From the NCBI RefSeq assembly GCF_018613415.1, contig NZ_JAGGQG010000010.1, positions 283,556 to 347,555 on the forward strand: DNA of 64,000 nt. Direction: 5' to 3'. Position 1 is the first letter of the stretch; the number at the start of each line of letters is the position of its first letter. Under the pieces are notes generated by a model that had not been told where the DNA came from, made no database searches, and saw nothing but the letters and a program-made list of their open reading frames with translations. Shown here piece by piece: positions 9,709-17,632 of this stretch. This DNA is from Bacillus sp. ISL-18. Lineage in GTDB: Bacteria; Bacillota; Bacilli; Bacillales; Cytobacillaceae. Both the position numbers and the translations under genes were made by a program.

Positions 9709-10680
9709 TCACCCTTTAGTTTCTTTATCTAGTATAGATTGTGCGATTTGACCGCCATGGAAACGACCATTTTCAATAAAAATTTCATTTGCATTATTGC
9801 CTGCCGCAATAACACCAGCAATATAGATTCCACTGATATTAGTTTCCATTGTATCAGAATTATAGAAAGGTCTTCCGGTTTCTTCATCCATTCTTATCCC
9901 CATCTTCACTAGGAAATCATGGTCAGGATGATATCCGGTCATCGCAAAGACAAAATCATTTTTTATCGTTTTTTGTTTCCCTTCCTTTATATAAGTTACT
10001 TGGTTTTCGGTAATTCCTTTAACATCTGCTTCAAACTCCATTGTAATGGTTCCATTTTTGACTAATGATTCAAATTCAGGGAGAATCCATGGTTTAATAC
10101 TTGGTGAATATTCTTTACCGCGGTATAAAACCGTTACCCGGGCTCCTGCCTTTACGAGTTCAAGTGCGGCATCGACACTTGAATTTTTCCCTCCGATTAC
10201 ACAAACATCCTTATCAAAATAGGGATGTGCTTCTTTAAAGTAATGGAATACTTTTGGAAGGCTTTCACCTGGTACATTCATATAGTTTGGATGATCATAA
10301 TAACCCGTTGCAATGACAACATAACCACTCTGATAAGTATCTTTATCTGTTTTGACGTGGAATATCTGCTCATGTTTTGAAACTTCTATAACTGTTTCAA
10401 ATGCATTTATCCGCAGCTGTTTCCGCTTTGCAACCTCCCGATAATACACTAACGCCTGATTACGTTTAGGCTTGTAACTATCCGTCACAAAAGGAAACCC
10501 GCCTATTTCTAATTTTTCGCTTGTACTAAAAAAGGTTTGATGGGTTGGATAATGATAGATGGAATTTACAACATTCCCCTTTTCGATAATTAATGGCTTC
10601 TTCCCAATCTCTTGTAAAGCGATTGCTGCAGCTAAACCACAGGGACCCCCGCCAATAATAATGACATCTTCAATTTGCAT
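9709..10680 (-). CDS. ypdA: Bacillithiol disulfide reductase Bdr (YpdA)
   Basis: An FAD/NADPH oxidoreductase that recycles oxidised bacillithiol. The 323-residue protein has the N-terminal FAD motif GGGPCGLAAA (residues 10-19), which contains the cysteine characteristic of YpdA, and a second dinucleotide-binding GGKNSSVDAA near residue 165. The start has AAGGAGCTGG upstream. Neighbouring gudB and ansA link it loosely to amino-acid nitrogen metabolism, but its known role is in thiol redox homeostasis. Confidence 0.92.
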   Translation of the reverse strand: MQIEDVIIIGGGPCGLAAAIALQEIGKKPLIIEKGNVVNSIYHYPTHQTFFSTSEKLEIGGFPFVTDSYKPKRNQALVYYREVAKRKQLRINAFETVIEVSKHEQIFHVKTDKDTYQSGYVVIATGYYDHPNYMNVPGESLPKVFHYFKEAHPYFDKDVCVIGGKNSSVDAALELVKAGARVTVLYRGKEYSPSIKPWILPEFESLVKNGTITMEFEADVKGITENQVTYIKEGKQKTIKNDFVFAMTGYHPDHDFLVKMGIRMDEETGRPFYNSDTMETNISGIYIAGVIAAGNNANEIFIENGRFHGGQIAQSILDKETKG

Positions 10681-10732
10681 CTAGACCAGCTCCTTACAAC
10701 GAATATATATATAAAGAATTATTTCTCTACAA

Positions 10733-10767
10733 AAAAATCTCCTACCGTATCATGATAGGAGATTTTT
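10733..10767 (-). terminator. gudB terminator
   Basis: AAAAAATCTCCTA and TAGGAGATTTTTT form a strong stem with a T6 tail on the minus strand. It lies between gudB and ypdA. Confidence 0.92.
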
Positions 10768-10813
10768 TATTTAGTTTCAACAAACAAAACTTTTTATGAT
10801 GTTATTAATTTGG

Positions 10814-12094
10814 TTAAATCCAGCCTCTGAAGCGGCTGGCCTCTGCCATTTTCCTTACCCCGACCATATAGGCAGCAAGCCGCATATCCACTCTGCGAGT
10901 TTGTGCAGTATCATATATATTCATAAATGATTTGACCATAACTTTTTCTAGTTTTTCTTCTACTTCTTCTTCCGTCCAATAATAGCCTTGGTTGTTTTGA
11001 ACCCATTCAAAATAGGAAACCGTAACGCCACCTGCTGAGGCTAATACATCTGGAACAAGCAGAATACCGCGTTCAGTTAAAATTTCTGTTGCCTCCAAGG
11101 TTGTTGGACCATTGGCAGCCTCAACCACAATTTTCGCACGAATATTATGAGCATTTTCAGCTGTAATTTGATTTTCAATAGCCGCAGGAACTAAAATATC
11201 ACAATCCAGCTCAAGTAATTCTTTATTCGAAATTGTATTATTGAATAATTTTGTGACAGTTCCGAAGCTATCCCGTCTATCCAATAAATAGTCGATATCT
11301 AGTCCATTAGGATCATATAATGCACCATAAGCATCTGAAATACCGATTACGATAGCACCAGCATCATGCATAAACTTTGATAAATAACTTCCTGCATTTC
11401 CAAAGCCTTGGACAACTACCTTGGCTCCTTCAATTTGAATGCCTTTCTTTTTGGCAGCTTCACGAATACAGATGGTCACCCCTTTTGCGGTTGCAGATTC
11501 TCGACCATGGGAGCCTCCTAATACAAGCGGCTTTCCTGTGATAAATCCTGGAGAATTGAATTCATCAATTCGGCTATATTCGTCCATCATCCAGGCCATA
11601 ATTTGTGAATTAGTAAATACATCCGGAGCGGGGATATCCTTTGTTGGTCCAACAATTTGACTGATTGCTCTCACGTAGCCACGGCTAAGTCTTTCAAGCT
11701 CTCTAAAAGACATGTCCCGCGGATCACAGACAATTCCGCCTTTCCCTCCGCCATATGGGAGATCGACAATACCGCATTTCAAACTCATCCAAATCGAAAG
11801 GGCTTTCACTTCCGTTTCAGTTACATTAGGATGAAAACGAATACCGCCCTTTGTTGGCCCGACTGCATCATTATGCTGTGCACGGTATCCAGTAAATATT
11901 TTAATAGAACCGTCATCCATTCTGATTGGAATTTTGACTGTCAGCAAACGTAATGGCTCTTTTAAAAGCTCATATACTTCTTCAGGATAACCTAACTTTT
12001 CAAGGGCTTTATGTATAACGGTTTGTGTTGATTTCAACACATCGTGGTGCTCTCCCTCTTGATTAGTTTGACCATTTGCTTTTTCGGCAACCAT
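10814..12094 (-). CDS. gudB: NAD-specific glutamate dehydrogenase
   Basis: It oxidatively deaminates glutamate to 2-oxoglutarate and ammonia, the catabolic arm of glutamate metabolism. The 426-residue enzyme has the glutamate-binding catalytic segment PYGGGKGGI and the NAD-binding Rossmann motif GFGNAG. The region before it reads TEVKALSIWMSLKCG with a single VKA unit, so it lacks the 9-bp duplication that inactivates gudB in B. subtilis 168. The start has TAGGAGG upstream. Orthology to GudB rather than RocG rests on the ypdA neighbour. Confidence 0.94.
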   Translation of the reverse strand: MVAEKANGQTNQEGEHHDVLKSTQTVIHKALEKLGYPEEVYELLKEPLRLLTVKIPIRMDDGSIKIFTGYRAQHNDAVGPTKGGIRFHPNVTETEVKALSIWMSLKCGIVDLPYGGGKGGIVCDPRDMSFRELERLSRGYVRAISQIVGPTKDIPAPDVFTNSQIMAWMMDEYSRIDEFNSPGFITGKPLVLGGSHGRESATAKGVTICIREAAKKKGIQIEGAKVVVQGFGNAGSYLSKFMHDAGAIVIGISDAYGALYDPNGLDIDYLLDRRDSFGTVTKLFNNTISNKELLELDCDILVPAAIENQITAENAHNIRAKIVVEAANGPTTLEATEILTERGILLVPDVLASAGGVTVSYFEWVQNNQGYYWTEEEVEEKLEKVMVKSFMNIYDTAQTRRVDMRLAAYMVGVRKMAEASRFRGWI

Positions 12095-12201
12095 TTAAAA
12101 TCCTCCTAGAAAATGCTTTACGAATGTTGTCTTCTTTCAGAGACAAGTATACACGTTTCATTGATTTATGCAAGAAGAAAAACCAAGACTAAATCTTAAT
12201 T

Positions 12202-12215
12202 TGTAAACGCTGCGA
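12202..12215. promoter_or_regulatory. cre-like site upstream of gudB
   Basis: TGTAAACGCTGCGA matches 12 of 14 positions of the CcpA operator consensus TGWAARCGYTWNCW. It lies about 110 bases upstream of gudB. CcpA control is inference. Confidence 0.35.
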
Positions 12216-12220
12216 TAAAA

Positions 12221-12278
12221 TTTAAACCTCTCAAAATATGGAGGTTTAAAAGACTTTTAAAGGGGCGTCCGCCCCTTT
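12221..12278 (-). terminator. Two hairpins after ypbH
   Basis: TTTAAACCTC/GAGGTTTAAA (12221-12250) and AAAGGGGCG/CGCCCCTTT (12259-12278) form two tandem stems downstream of ypbH. The first has a T-rich tail on the minus strand. Either or both could terminate ypbH. Confidence 0.7.
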
Positions 12279-12301
12279 AGTGTGGTATTGATCCAATCAA
12301 G

Positions 12302-12883
12302 TTATTTAAAAAAATGAAGAATTGTTTCAACAGCAAATTGTTTCATCACAGGCTTTCCATATTCAGCAAGAACGTATGGACTTAGAATAGATGGGTTACC
12401 GAACTCCGATAAAATACAGGCAGCCATTTCTTTTTTATCAGATTCGACCTTATCCATTTCAAGATAATAACGGTTATGCATGGCATAAAGGGTTCCGCCA
12501 TAAATGTCGACAATTGATAGTCTTTTGGCTAGGCCGACTAGATCCTCAAATTCATTGAACTCATATAAGAGAGCTTCACAGCCTTCAACTCTTACCTGCA
12601 TTTCAATATAACCATCGTACAATAATTCTTCGTCATCTTTTACTTCATCAACGGTAATGATTAAAATCATTCCTTGAGCCTGAAGGGAGAAAATTTCTAC
12701 AGCTACAGAACCCTGGATATCAACATCAAATTCCTCACTTGCCTCTTCGAGCATATCATGAAAGAGCTGATTCCATTTACTTGAATCCTTCCAAATATCC
12801 TCTTTTGAAAGTCCTCTTTCAAATAAATCATCAGAGGTTAAAAATATTTTTATTTTATTGGCCGTTAAGCGTTCTAAGCGCAT
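12302..12883 (-). CDS. mecB: MecA-type adaptor protein YpbH (MecB)
   Basis: A ClpC adaptor paralogue of MecA that delivers substrates to ClpCP; in B. subtilis YpbH affects competence and sporulation. The 193-residue protein has the N-terminal substrate-binding segment MRLERLTANKIKIFLT and an acidic linker. The C-terminal ClpC-binding half includes YEFNEFEDLVGLAKRL. The start has AGGGGGC upstream. Position between gudB and ypbG favours YpbH over MecA itself. Confidence 0.88.
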   Translation of the reverse strand: MRLERLTANKIKIFLTSDDLFERGLSKEDIWKDSSKWNQLFHDMLEEASEEFDVDIQGSVAVEIFSLQAQGMILIITVDEVKDDEELLYDGYIEMQVRVEGCEALLYEFNEFEDLVGLAKRLSIVDIYGGTLYAMHNRYYLEMDKVESDKKEMAACILSEFGNPSILSPYVLAEYGKPVMKQFAVETILHFFK

Positions 12884-12957
12884 GCTTTTGCCCCCTGCCG
12901 TGACGTAACTCTTGTTTTCAGTGTATGCCGCAGGGAACTATTGGTGAATTGTCTATC

Positions 12958-13746
12958 TCAGCCTATCTTTTCTAAACCTCGTTTAAGTGTAATAAGATGA
13001 GTTTCAGCAGGAGCTCCTAATCGCAAGGGCACAGTCGTTGTTCCATAGCCGTTACTAATTAACAAGATTGTATTTTTAAGCTTTTTTAACCTTCCTCTTG
13101 GATACGGGCTATACCCCAAAATATGTATTTGCCCTCCATGGGTATGTCCGCTCAGTACCAGCCTAATATTATGCTCAGGTAAAATCTTATCTGTAATGGT
13201 TGGAATATGACTAGCTAATATTTTAAAACTGCCCTCCTCGGCATCCATAAGGGCAAAATCAAGCCGGTCTCGCTCCTGGCTGCAGTCATCAACCCCCAAG
13301 AGAGATAATTTATCCCCATGATTTGACTCAAAAGTAACGGCTGTATTATCCAGGACCTTTATACCCATATCGAGCAATATCGCATCCAATTTACGAAAAT
13401 CCACTTCATAATCATTGTTTCCCCAGACAAAATAAGCAGGCCCCACTTGTTTTAATTTCCGTAAATTTTCCTTTACTTGCGGAAAAGATACCCCTTTTTC
13501 AGTTAAGTCTCCTCCGATTATAACAAAGTCGGCTTTCCCTTTTACATTCTGAATAATACGATCGGAAATAACCCGTCTATGAATATCCGAAATAAAAAAA
13601 ATGGTCACCTTCCCAAACGAGTCAGGAAAATCCGGAAAGGTTACCTCATGCTCTACCACTTTATTTAAAAAGGCCTCTCTCACCATAAATAAGAAGAGAA
13701 AGATACCTCCCAATAACAATAACACGACTATCCCCCATATAATCAA
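12958..13746 (-). CDS. ypbG: Membrane-anchored metallophosphoesterase YpbG
   Basis: A calcineurin-like phosphoesterase of 262 residues with one N-terminal transmembrane helix (about 1-22). The dimetal motifs appear in order: SDIHRR, GGDLTEKG, WGNNDYE and SGHTHGGQ. The third motif has GNND instead of the commoner GNHD. The start codon is probably TTG, preceded by GGGGGAG. Relatives are annotated YpbG; the natural substrate is unknown. Confidence 0.88.
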   Translation of the reverse strand: MIIWGIVVLLLLGGIFLFLFMVREAFLNKVVEHEVTFPDFPDSFGKVTIFFISDIHRRVISDRIIQNVKGKADFVIIGGDLTEKGVSFPQVKENLRKLKQVGPAYFVWGNNDYEVDFRKLDAILLDMGIKVLDNTAVTFESNHGDKLSLLGVDDCSQERDRLDFALMDAEEGSFKILASHIPTITDKILPEHNIRLVLSGHTHGGQIHILGYSPYPRGRLKKLKNTILLISNGYGTTTVPLRLGAPAETHLITLKRGLEKIG

Positions 13747-13803
13747 CCTGTTCTCCCCCTCTTACAGTTCTACGGAAATCATACCATAAAGACGATCTAA
13801 ACT

Positions 13804-13839
13804 AAAAAAATCCCCCCATACAATGTATGAGAAGGATTT
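13804..13839 (-). terminator. Terminator after the CBS protein gene
   Basis: AAATCC...CATAC pairs with GTATG...GGATTT, with a bulge, followed on the minus strand by a T7 run. It lies between the CBS gene and ypbG. Confidence 0.75.
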
Positions 13840-13857
13840 CCTTTCTTTCCCTTGATT

Positions 13858-14490
13858 TTAATCCTCATGTATATCTAAAATACGGAAGCCGTGTTCTTCG
13901 AGTTTCCTAGTAAACCTGTCAATATTATCTTTCTTTTCAATCTTCATCACAATCCTTCTTACAAGCTTATCGGTTTCATCGAATGTAACAAGGGAGATGA
14001 TATGCTCATGGAACTGATGGGCAATTTCTGATAGCCGGGCAATCCGTCCTTCCGTCTCCACTGATGTAAAAGCAATCCTTACGCCCGGTCGATTTACACC
14101 AAAAGCACTTTCAAACGAAGTTAAACAATCGGATCGTGTGACTACCCCAAGAAAGGTTTTCCCTTTGTCGACCACAGCTAATAATGGGAAATCCTTCAGG
14201 TCAAGAAGTGTTTTTTCAAATAATTCTCCACCTAGCAAAAACTGATCTTCATGGGATGCAATATCCCCCACCACTGTCGATGTTAGATAGTCATCCTTTT
14301 GTTTCCCGGCCTTAAAAAAACCTTCATATATATTAAATCTTGTTACAACACCTGCATATTTATTACCCATTAAAACAGGGAGCCCATCAATTTGGTGTTT
14401 CTCTAACAGCTCCAGTGCATCCTTAAGGGATACTTCAGGTTGAGTGGTAAAACACTCATGCTTGGGGATCATAATATTTTTAACAAACAC
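13858..14490 (-). CDS. CBS-pair protein with C-terminal ACT-like domain
   Basis: A 210-residue soluble protein with two CBS motifs (about 1-60 and 75-130), a usual adenosine-nucleotide sensor, then an ACT-like region (about 138-205). The architecture resembles AcuB, but the locus is not acuABC, so I give no symbol. The start is GTG with GAGGTG 7 bases upstream. It diverges from the cotJ operon. Ligand and target are not evident. Confidence 0.8.
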   Translation of the reverse strand: MFVKNIMIPKHECFTTQPEVSLKDALELLEKHQIDGLPVLMGNKYAGVVTRFNIYEGFFKAGKQKDDYLTSTVVGDIASHEDQFLLGGELFEKTLLDLKDFPLLAVVDKGKTFLGVVTRSDCLTSFESAFGVNRPGVRIAFTSVETEGRIARLSEIAHQFHEHIISLVTFDETDKLVRRIVMKIEKKDNIDRFTRKLEEHGFRILDIHED

Positions 14491-14575
14491 TTACCATCAC
14501 CTCATAAATTAGTCCTATATCCATTATTATACATCTACCATACCATTAAAACCCCTCATATTATTAAAGCTTTAT

Positions 14576-14604
14576 GTCATGTAACGGAAATACTCTCATA
14601 AGAT
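14576..14604 (+). promoter_or_regulatory. SigE-like promoter of cotJABC
   Basis: The -35 element TCATGTA (14577-14583) and -10 element CATAAGAT (14597-14604) are separated by 13 bases, about 31 bases before the cotJA start. They approximate the SigE consensus (KMATATT and CATACAHT). cotJ is known to be SigE-dependent in B. subtilis, which supports the call. Confidence 0.55.
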
Positions 14605-14635
14605 TAAATGATATCGAAATTAAGGGAGGGCAACT

Positions 14636-14866
14636 ATGAATACACATTTTAAAACCTATCATCCCTATGCTAGTCCGTTTGACCCTTGTCCACCAATCCT
14701 TGAAAAAGCATACTCCACACCACCCAATTTATATATGGGCTTTCAGCCGCCAAATTTACCGCAATTCACCCCACTTGAAGCACTTAGGGCAGGGACATTG
14801 TGGAAAGCCTTTTATGATCCTTGGTTCAGCCCGCTTGAACCAGGTAAAGGGGGACTCCCGCAATGA
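14636..14866 (+). CDS. cotJA: Spore coat-associated protein CotJA
   Basis: A 76-residue, proline- and aromatic-rich protein (SPFDPCPP, YMGFQPPNLPQF) typical of CotJA, required for assembling CotJC into the inner coat. A GGGAGGG ribosome binding site precedes the ATG. Its last codons overlap the cotJB start by 4 bases, so the genes are translationally coupled. The operon is on the plus strand among minus-strand genes. Confidence 0.94.
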   Translation: MNTHFKTYHPYASPFDPCPPILEKAYSTPPNLYMGFQPPNLPQFTPLEALRAGTLWKAFYDPWFSPLEPGKGGLPQ

Positions 14867-15123
14867 AACAGGTTCCTGCAGAATATTATCAACTAATGGA
14901 ACAGCTTCAAGCTGTGGACTTTGTATTAGTTGAGTTAACCTTGTACTTAGATACACATAATGATGATCAAGAAGCTATTAATCAATTTAATCATTATGCC
15001 AAAGAAAGAAAACGATTAAAAAAATTATTTGAGAGCCAGTTTGGACCTTTACAGCAATTTGGAAACAGCTACTCTGGATATCCTTGGAACTGGGATGATT
15101 CACCATGGCCATGGCAAGTATAA
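14863..15123 (+). CDS. cotJB: Spore coat protein CotJB
   Basis: An 86-residue helical protein starting MKQVPAEYYQLMEQLQAVDF and ending in a tryptophan-rich WNWDDSPWPWQV tail, both characteristic of CotJB. It overlaps cotJA by 4 bases and precedes cotJC by 36. It works with CotJA in depositing CotJC in the spore coat. Confidence 0.93.
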   Translation: MKQVPAEYYQLMEQLQAVDFVLVELTLYLDTHNDDQEAINQFNHYAKERKRLKKLFESQFGPLQQFGNSYSGYPWNWDDSPWPWQV

Positions 15124-15159
15124 AGCGATTCAGTATAAACGTATAGGGGAGGGTCAAAC

Positions 15160-15729
15160 ATGTGGATATACGAAAAAAAGCTGCAATATCCTGTACGAGT
15201 TAGTTCATGTAACCCAAGATTAGCTAAATATTTAATCGAGCAGTATGGCGGTGCCGATGGAGAATTAGCAGCTGCACTCAGGTATTTAAATCAAAGGTAC
15301 ACAATTCCTGATAAGGTAATCGGCCTTTTGACGGATATTGGAACCGAAGAATTTGCTCATCTCGAAATGATTGCTACTATGGTCTATAAATTAACGAAAG
15401 ACGCTACACCTGAACAAATAAAAGCTGCAGGCATTGAGGATCACTATGTCGACCACGACAAGGCATTATTCTATCATAATGCCGCTGGAGTACCTTGGAC
15501 AGCTTCCTATATCCAGGCTAAAGGGGATCCAATTGCCGACCTCTATGAGGATATTGCCGCTGAAGAAAAGGCGCGGGCTACCTATCAATGGATTATTAAT
15601 ATTAGCGATGATCCAGATTTAAATGATGGATTAAGATTTTTACGGGAAAGAGAAATTATTCATTCACAGCGATTCCGTGAGGCTGTCGAAATCTTAAAAG
15701 AAGAACAGGGCAAAAAGAAAATCTTTTAA
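15160..15729 (+). CDS. cotJC: Spore coat manganese-catalase-like protein CotJC
   Basis: A 189-residue ferritin-like four-helix protein related to manganese catalases. It contains EEFAHLEM and EKARATYQWIIN segments with Glu/His residues positioned as dimetal ligands. It begins MWIYEKKLQYPV as in other CotJC proteins and follows GGGGAGGGTC. As the last cotJ gene it encodes the structural coat component; enzymatic activity is inferred only. Confidence 0.94.
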   Translation: MWIYEKKLQYPVRVSSCNPRLAKYLIEQYGGADGELAAALRYLNQRYTIPDKVIGLLTDIGTEEFAHLEMIATMVYKLTKDATPEQIKAAGIEDHYVDHDKALFYHNAAGVPWTASYIQAKGDPIADLYEDIAAEEKARATYQWIINISDDPDLNDGLRFLREREIIHSQRFREAVEILKEEQGKKKIF

Positions 15730-15735
15730 TTCGTA

Positions 15736-15772
15736 ATAAGAAGCAGTTGAAGATCTGCTTCTTATTTTTTTT
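15736..15772. terminator. cotJC terminator
   Basis: AAGAAGCAG and CTGCTTCTT form a 9-bp stem followed by a long T run on the plus strand. It overlaps the last codons of the convergent ypbF gene. Confidence 0.88.
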
Positions 15773-16217
15773 CATGGTATAGATTAATATCATATTGCTT
15801 TTTCATTATTTCAAAGACAATATGCCGGTTTTTCCATTCCTCTTCCTTTTTCCACAAATCCTTGCTCCGATCAACAATTTCGCATCGTAACTCTTGATAT
15901 TCCTTTTCCTTCTTTTCCTTTTGCTGTTTCAACAAATTCATTGCCCCAAACCCGACAATTGTGAATGCCAGCAAGTAAACAGCAACCGTATCATTTAATA
16001 CCGCCGACAACATGGCTAAAAAAGAAAATGAAAATGGTTTTATGAAAGTAATATAGAAATACACAGTAAAAATAAAGGCAAAAAAGAGTGTTGCATAAAC
16101 CGATAGATAATGCCACATTTTTATATCATCAAATTTCTTCTTTCTCTTTCTTACATTCTCTAACATTTGTTTGGTTGCCTGATCGGTATAATCAAGTTGC
16201 TGAATTGGTGTATCCAT
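15762..16217 (-). CDS. ypbF: YpbF-family (DUF2663) membrane protein
   Basis: A 151-residue protein with two central hydrophobic helices (about 40-63 and 72-92), flanked by charged regions; the second half has a long KEKEYQEL-type coiled coil. It matches DUF2663/YpbF in length and location beside ypbE. Function unknown. Confidence 0.82.
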   Translation of the reverse strand: MDTPIQQLDYTDQATKQMLENVRKRKKKFDDIKMWHYLSVYATLFFAFIFTVYFYITFIKPFSFSFLAMLSAVLNDTVAVYLLAFTIVGFGAMNLLKQQKEKKEKEYQELRCEIVDRSKDLWKKEEEWKNRHIVFEIMKKQYDINLYHEKK

Positions 16218-16282
16218 CTTTGTCCCCTCCCTATTTCGATATATATATTTATGTTCTTGTCCTATAAATTATGTTGGGAAAC

Positions 16283-16306
16283 AAAAAAAACCGATCAAAG
16301 ATCGGC
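16283..16306 (-). terminator. ypbE terminator
   Basis: CCGATC and GATCGG enclose a three-base loop, followed on the minus strand by a T8 run directly after the ypbE stop. Confidence 0.88.
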
Positions 16307-17022
16307 TAGTTTAATGGTATTTTGAGTACTTGACCAACATATATATTCTCATTTTGCAGATTATTAGCTCTCTTGATAATGGTAACACCATTTTTAGAAT
16401 GGTAATACCTTATCGCTAGTTTAAACAATGTTTCTTGAGGCTTTACCTTATGATAAATAATTTTACTTTTTTTTTGAGGTGCAGTTGGTATGGGTTGACT
16501 TTTTACTGCCTCGATTGGCTGACTATTTTTATCTGATACCTGCTGATCGGCTGTCCCTTGGTTTGAAGTTGGCAAAGACGTTCCAGCAGAGCTAGTCGCT
16601 GGCTCCACAATCTGTGTGGAAGTTCCTAAACTTTTTTCCTCTGGAGCCGTTAACTTTTCATCATCTTGAGCGGATTTTGATGATTCCTCCTTCAGATCTT
16701 CATTAACAGGAATAGACTTTTCAAGATTAATGGTTTCATATCCCACTGAACTTCCAGAAGTTTTTTGCGTTCCAGTGACTTTCCCGCCGCTATCCCGGTA
16801 GGAAATGACACTAAAAATAATGATAGGAAGGAGAATAAAACATAAAACTAAAAGCCGGATAACAGGATATTTAACCTTCCATTTTGTTTTCTTTCTCTTT
16901 TGTCTGTGGACCTGCTCCCTTGGCGGCAGTTTTTTATTGTCACCATCCACTTTTTCATTTATTTTTTGAATCCGTTGTTTTAATCGTTCCGCTTGGTCTC
17001 TGTATGGTTCTTCTTTATTCAC
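16306..17022 (-). CDS. ypbE: Membrane-anchored LysM protein YpbE
   Basis: A 238-residue protein: cytoplasmic basic N-terminus, one transmembrane helix (about 55-75), a low-complexity Ser/Thr/Gln linker, then a C-terminal LysM domain (YHKVKPQETLFKLAIRYY to VGQVLKIPLN). It should bind peptidoglycan from the outer membrane face. I start at the GTG after GGGAGGAG, which overlaps the end of ypbD by 8 bases; an upstream ATG would swallow this ribosome binding site. No catalytic domain is visible. Confidence 0.82.
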   Translation of the reverse strand: MNKEEPYRDQAERLKQRIQKINEKVDGDNKKLPPREQVHRQKRKKTKWKVKYPVIRLLVLCFILLPIIIFSVISYRDSGGKVTGTQKTSGSSVGYETINLEKSIPVNEDLKEESSKSAQDDEKLTAPEEKSLGTSTQIVEPATSSAGTSLPTSNQGTADQQVSDKNSQPIEAVKSQPIPTAPQKKSKIIYHKVKPQETLFKLAIRYYHSKNGVTIIKRANNLQNENIYVGQVLKIPLN

Positions 17023-17623
17023 AGAGCTGCTCCTCCCTGTTCTGATCATCTGTTGTCTTTCTACATTTTATATATACTCCCAGAAGAAAGTCTATGACAA
17101 AATGCATCATAATGGTCACTGCTAAATTTCCAGTCCATTTATAAATAAATCCTATCAAGAAACTTAACAGAATAATATTCAAAAAGAGGTACCAGTTAAA
17201 GAGGTATCGATAATGAATAATCGCAAAAATAATACTTGCCATGATTAGACCAACTTTTGTTTGGATAATTCCCCGGAAAAGCAATTCTTCACTAAACGCG
17301 ACAAAAAAAGCAATGACAAATGTATGAACTACATGTCTGTTTTTAAAGATTCTCTCATTTAATCCCCCATCATCATAATAGGAAGCAGGCAGCCATTTCA
17401 TTAACAAAATATCAGCTATTACAATGAGTACTCCTGCAGGAATACCTATTGTAAGAATATGACCGTCACTCAAATCTATATTTTGCAGATAAGAAAAATG
17501 ATCAAATAAAATAGCTCCCAAGATAAGTGAAATAACTAAAAGGATGACTTGCGTAAGATATAAGTGATATAACAGCTCCTTATCTGTTAAATCTGTGATT
17601 ATTTGGTTATACTTTCTTTTCAT
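17015..17623 (-). CDS. ypbD: CPBP-family intramembrane endopeptidase YpbD
   Basis: A 202-residue polytopic membrane protein with the CPBP/Abi (Rce1-like) motifs: EELLFRG, an IIHYRYLFN histidine and MHFVIDF near the C-terminus. Family members are glutamic-type intramembrane proteases or handle modified peptides. It sits between recS and ypbE and overlaps ypbE. The substrate is unknown. Confidence 0.85.
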   Translation of the reverse strand: MKRKYNQIITDLTDKELLYHLYLTQVILLVISLILGAILFDHFSYLQNIDLSDGHILTIGIPAGVLIVIADILLMKWLPASYYDDGGLNERIFKNRHVVHTFVIAFFVAFSEELLFRGIIQTKVGLIMASIIFAIIHYRYLFNWYLFLNIILLSFLIGFIYKWTGNLAVTIMMHFVIDFLLGVYIKCRKTTDDQNREEQLCE

Positions 17624-17632
17624 TTACTCAAC

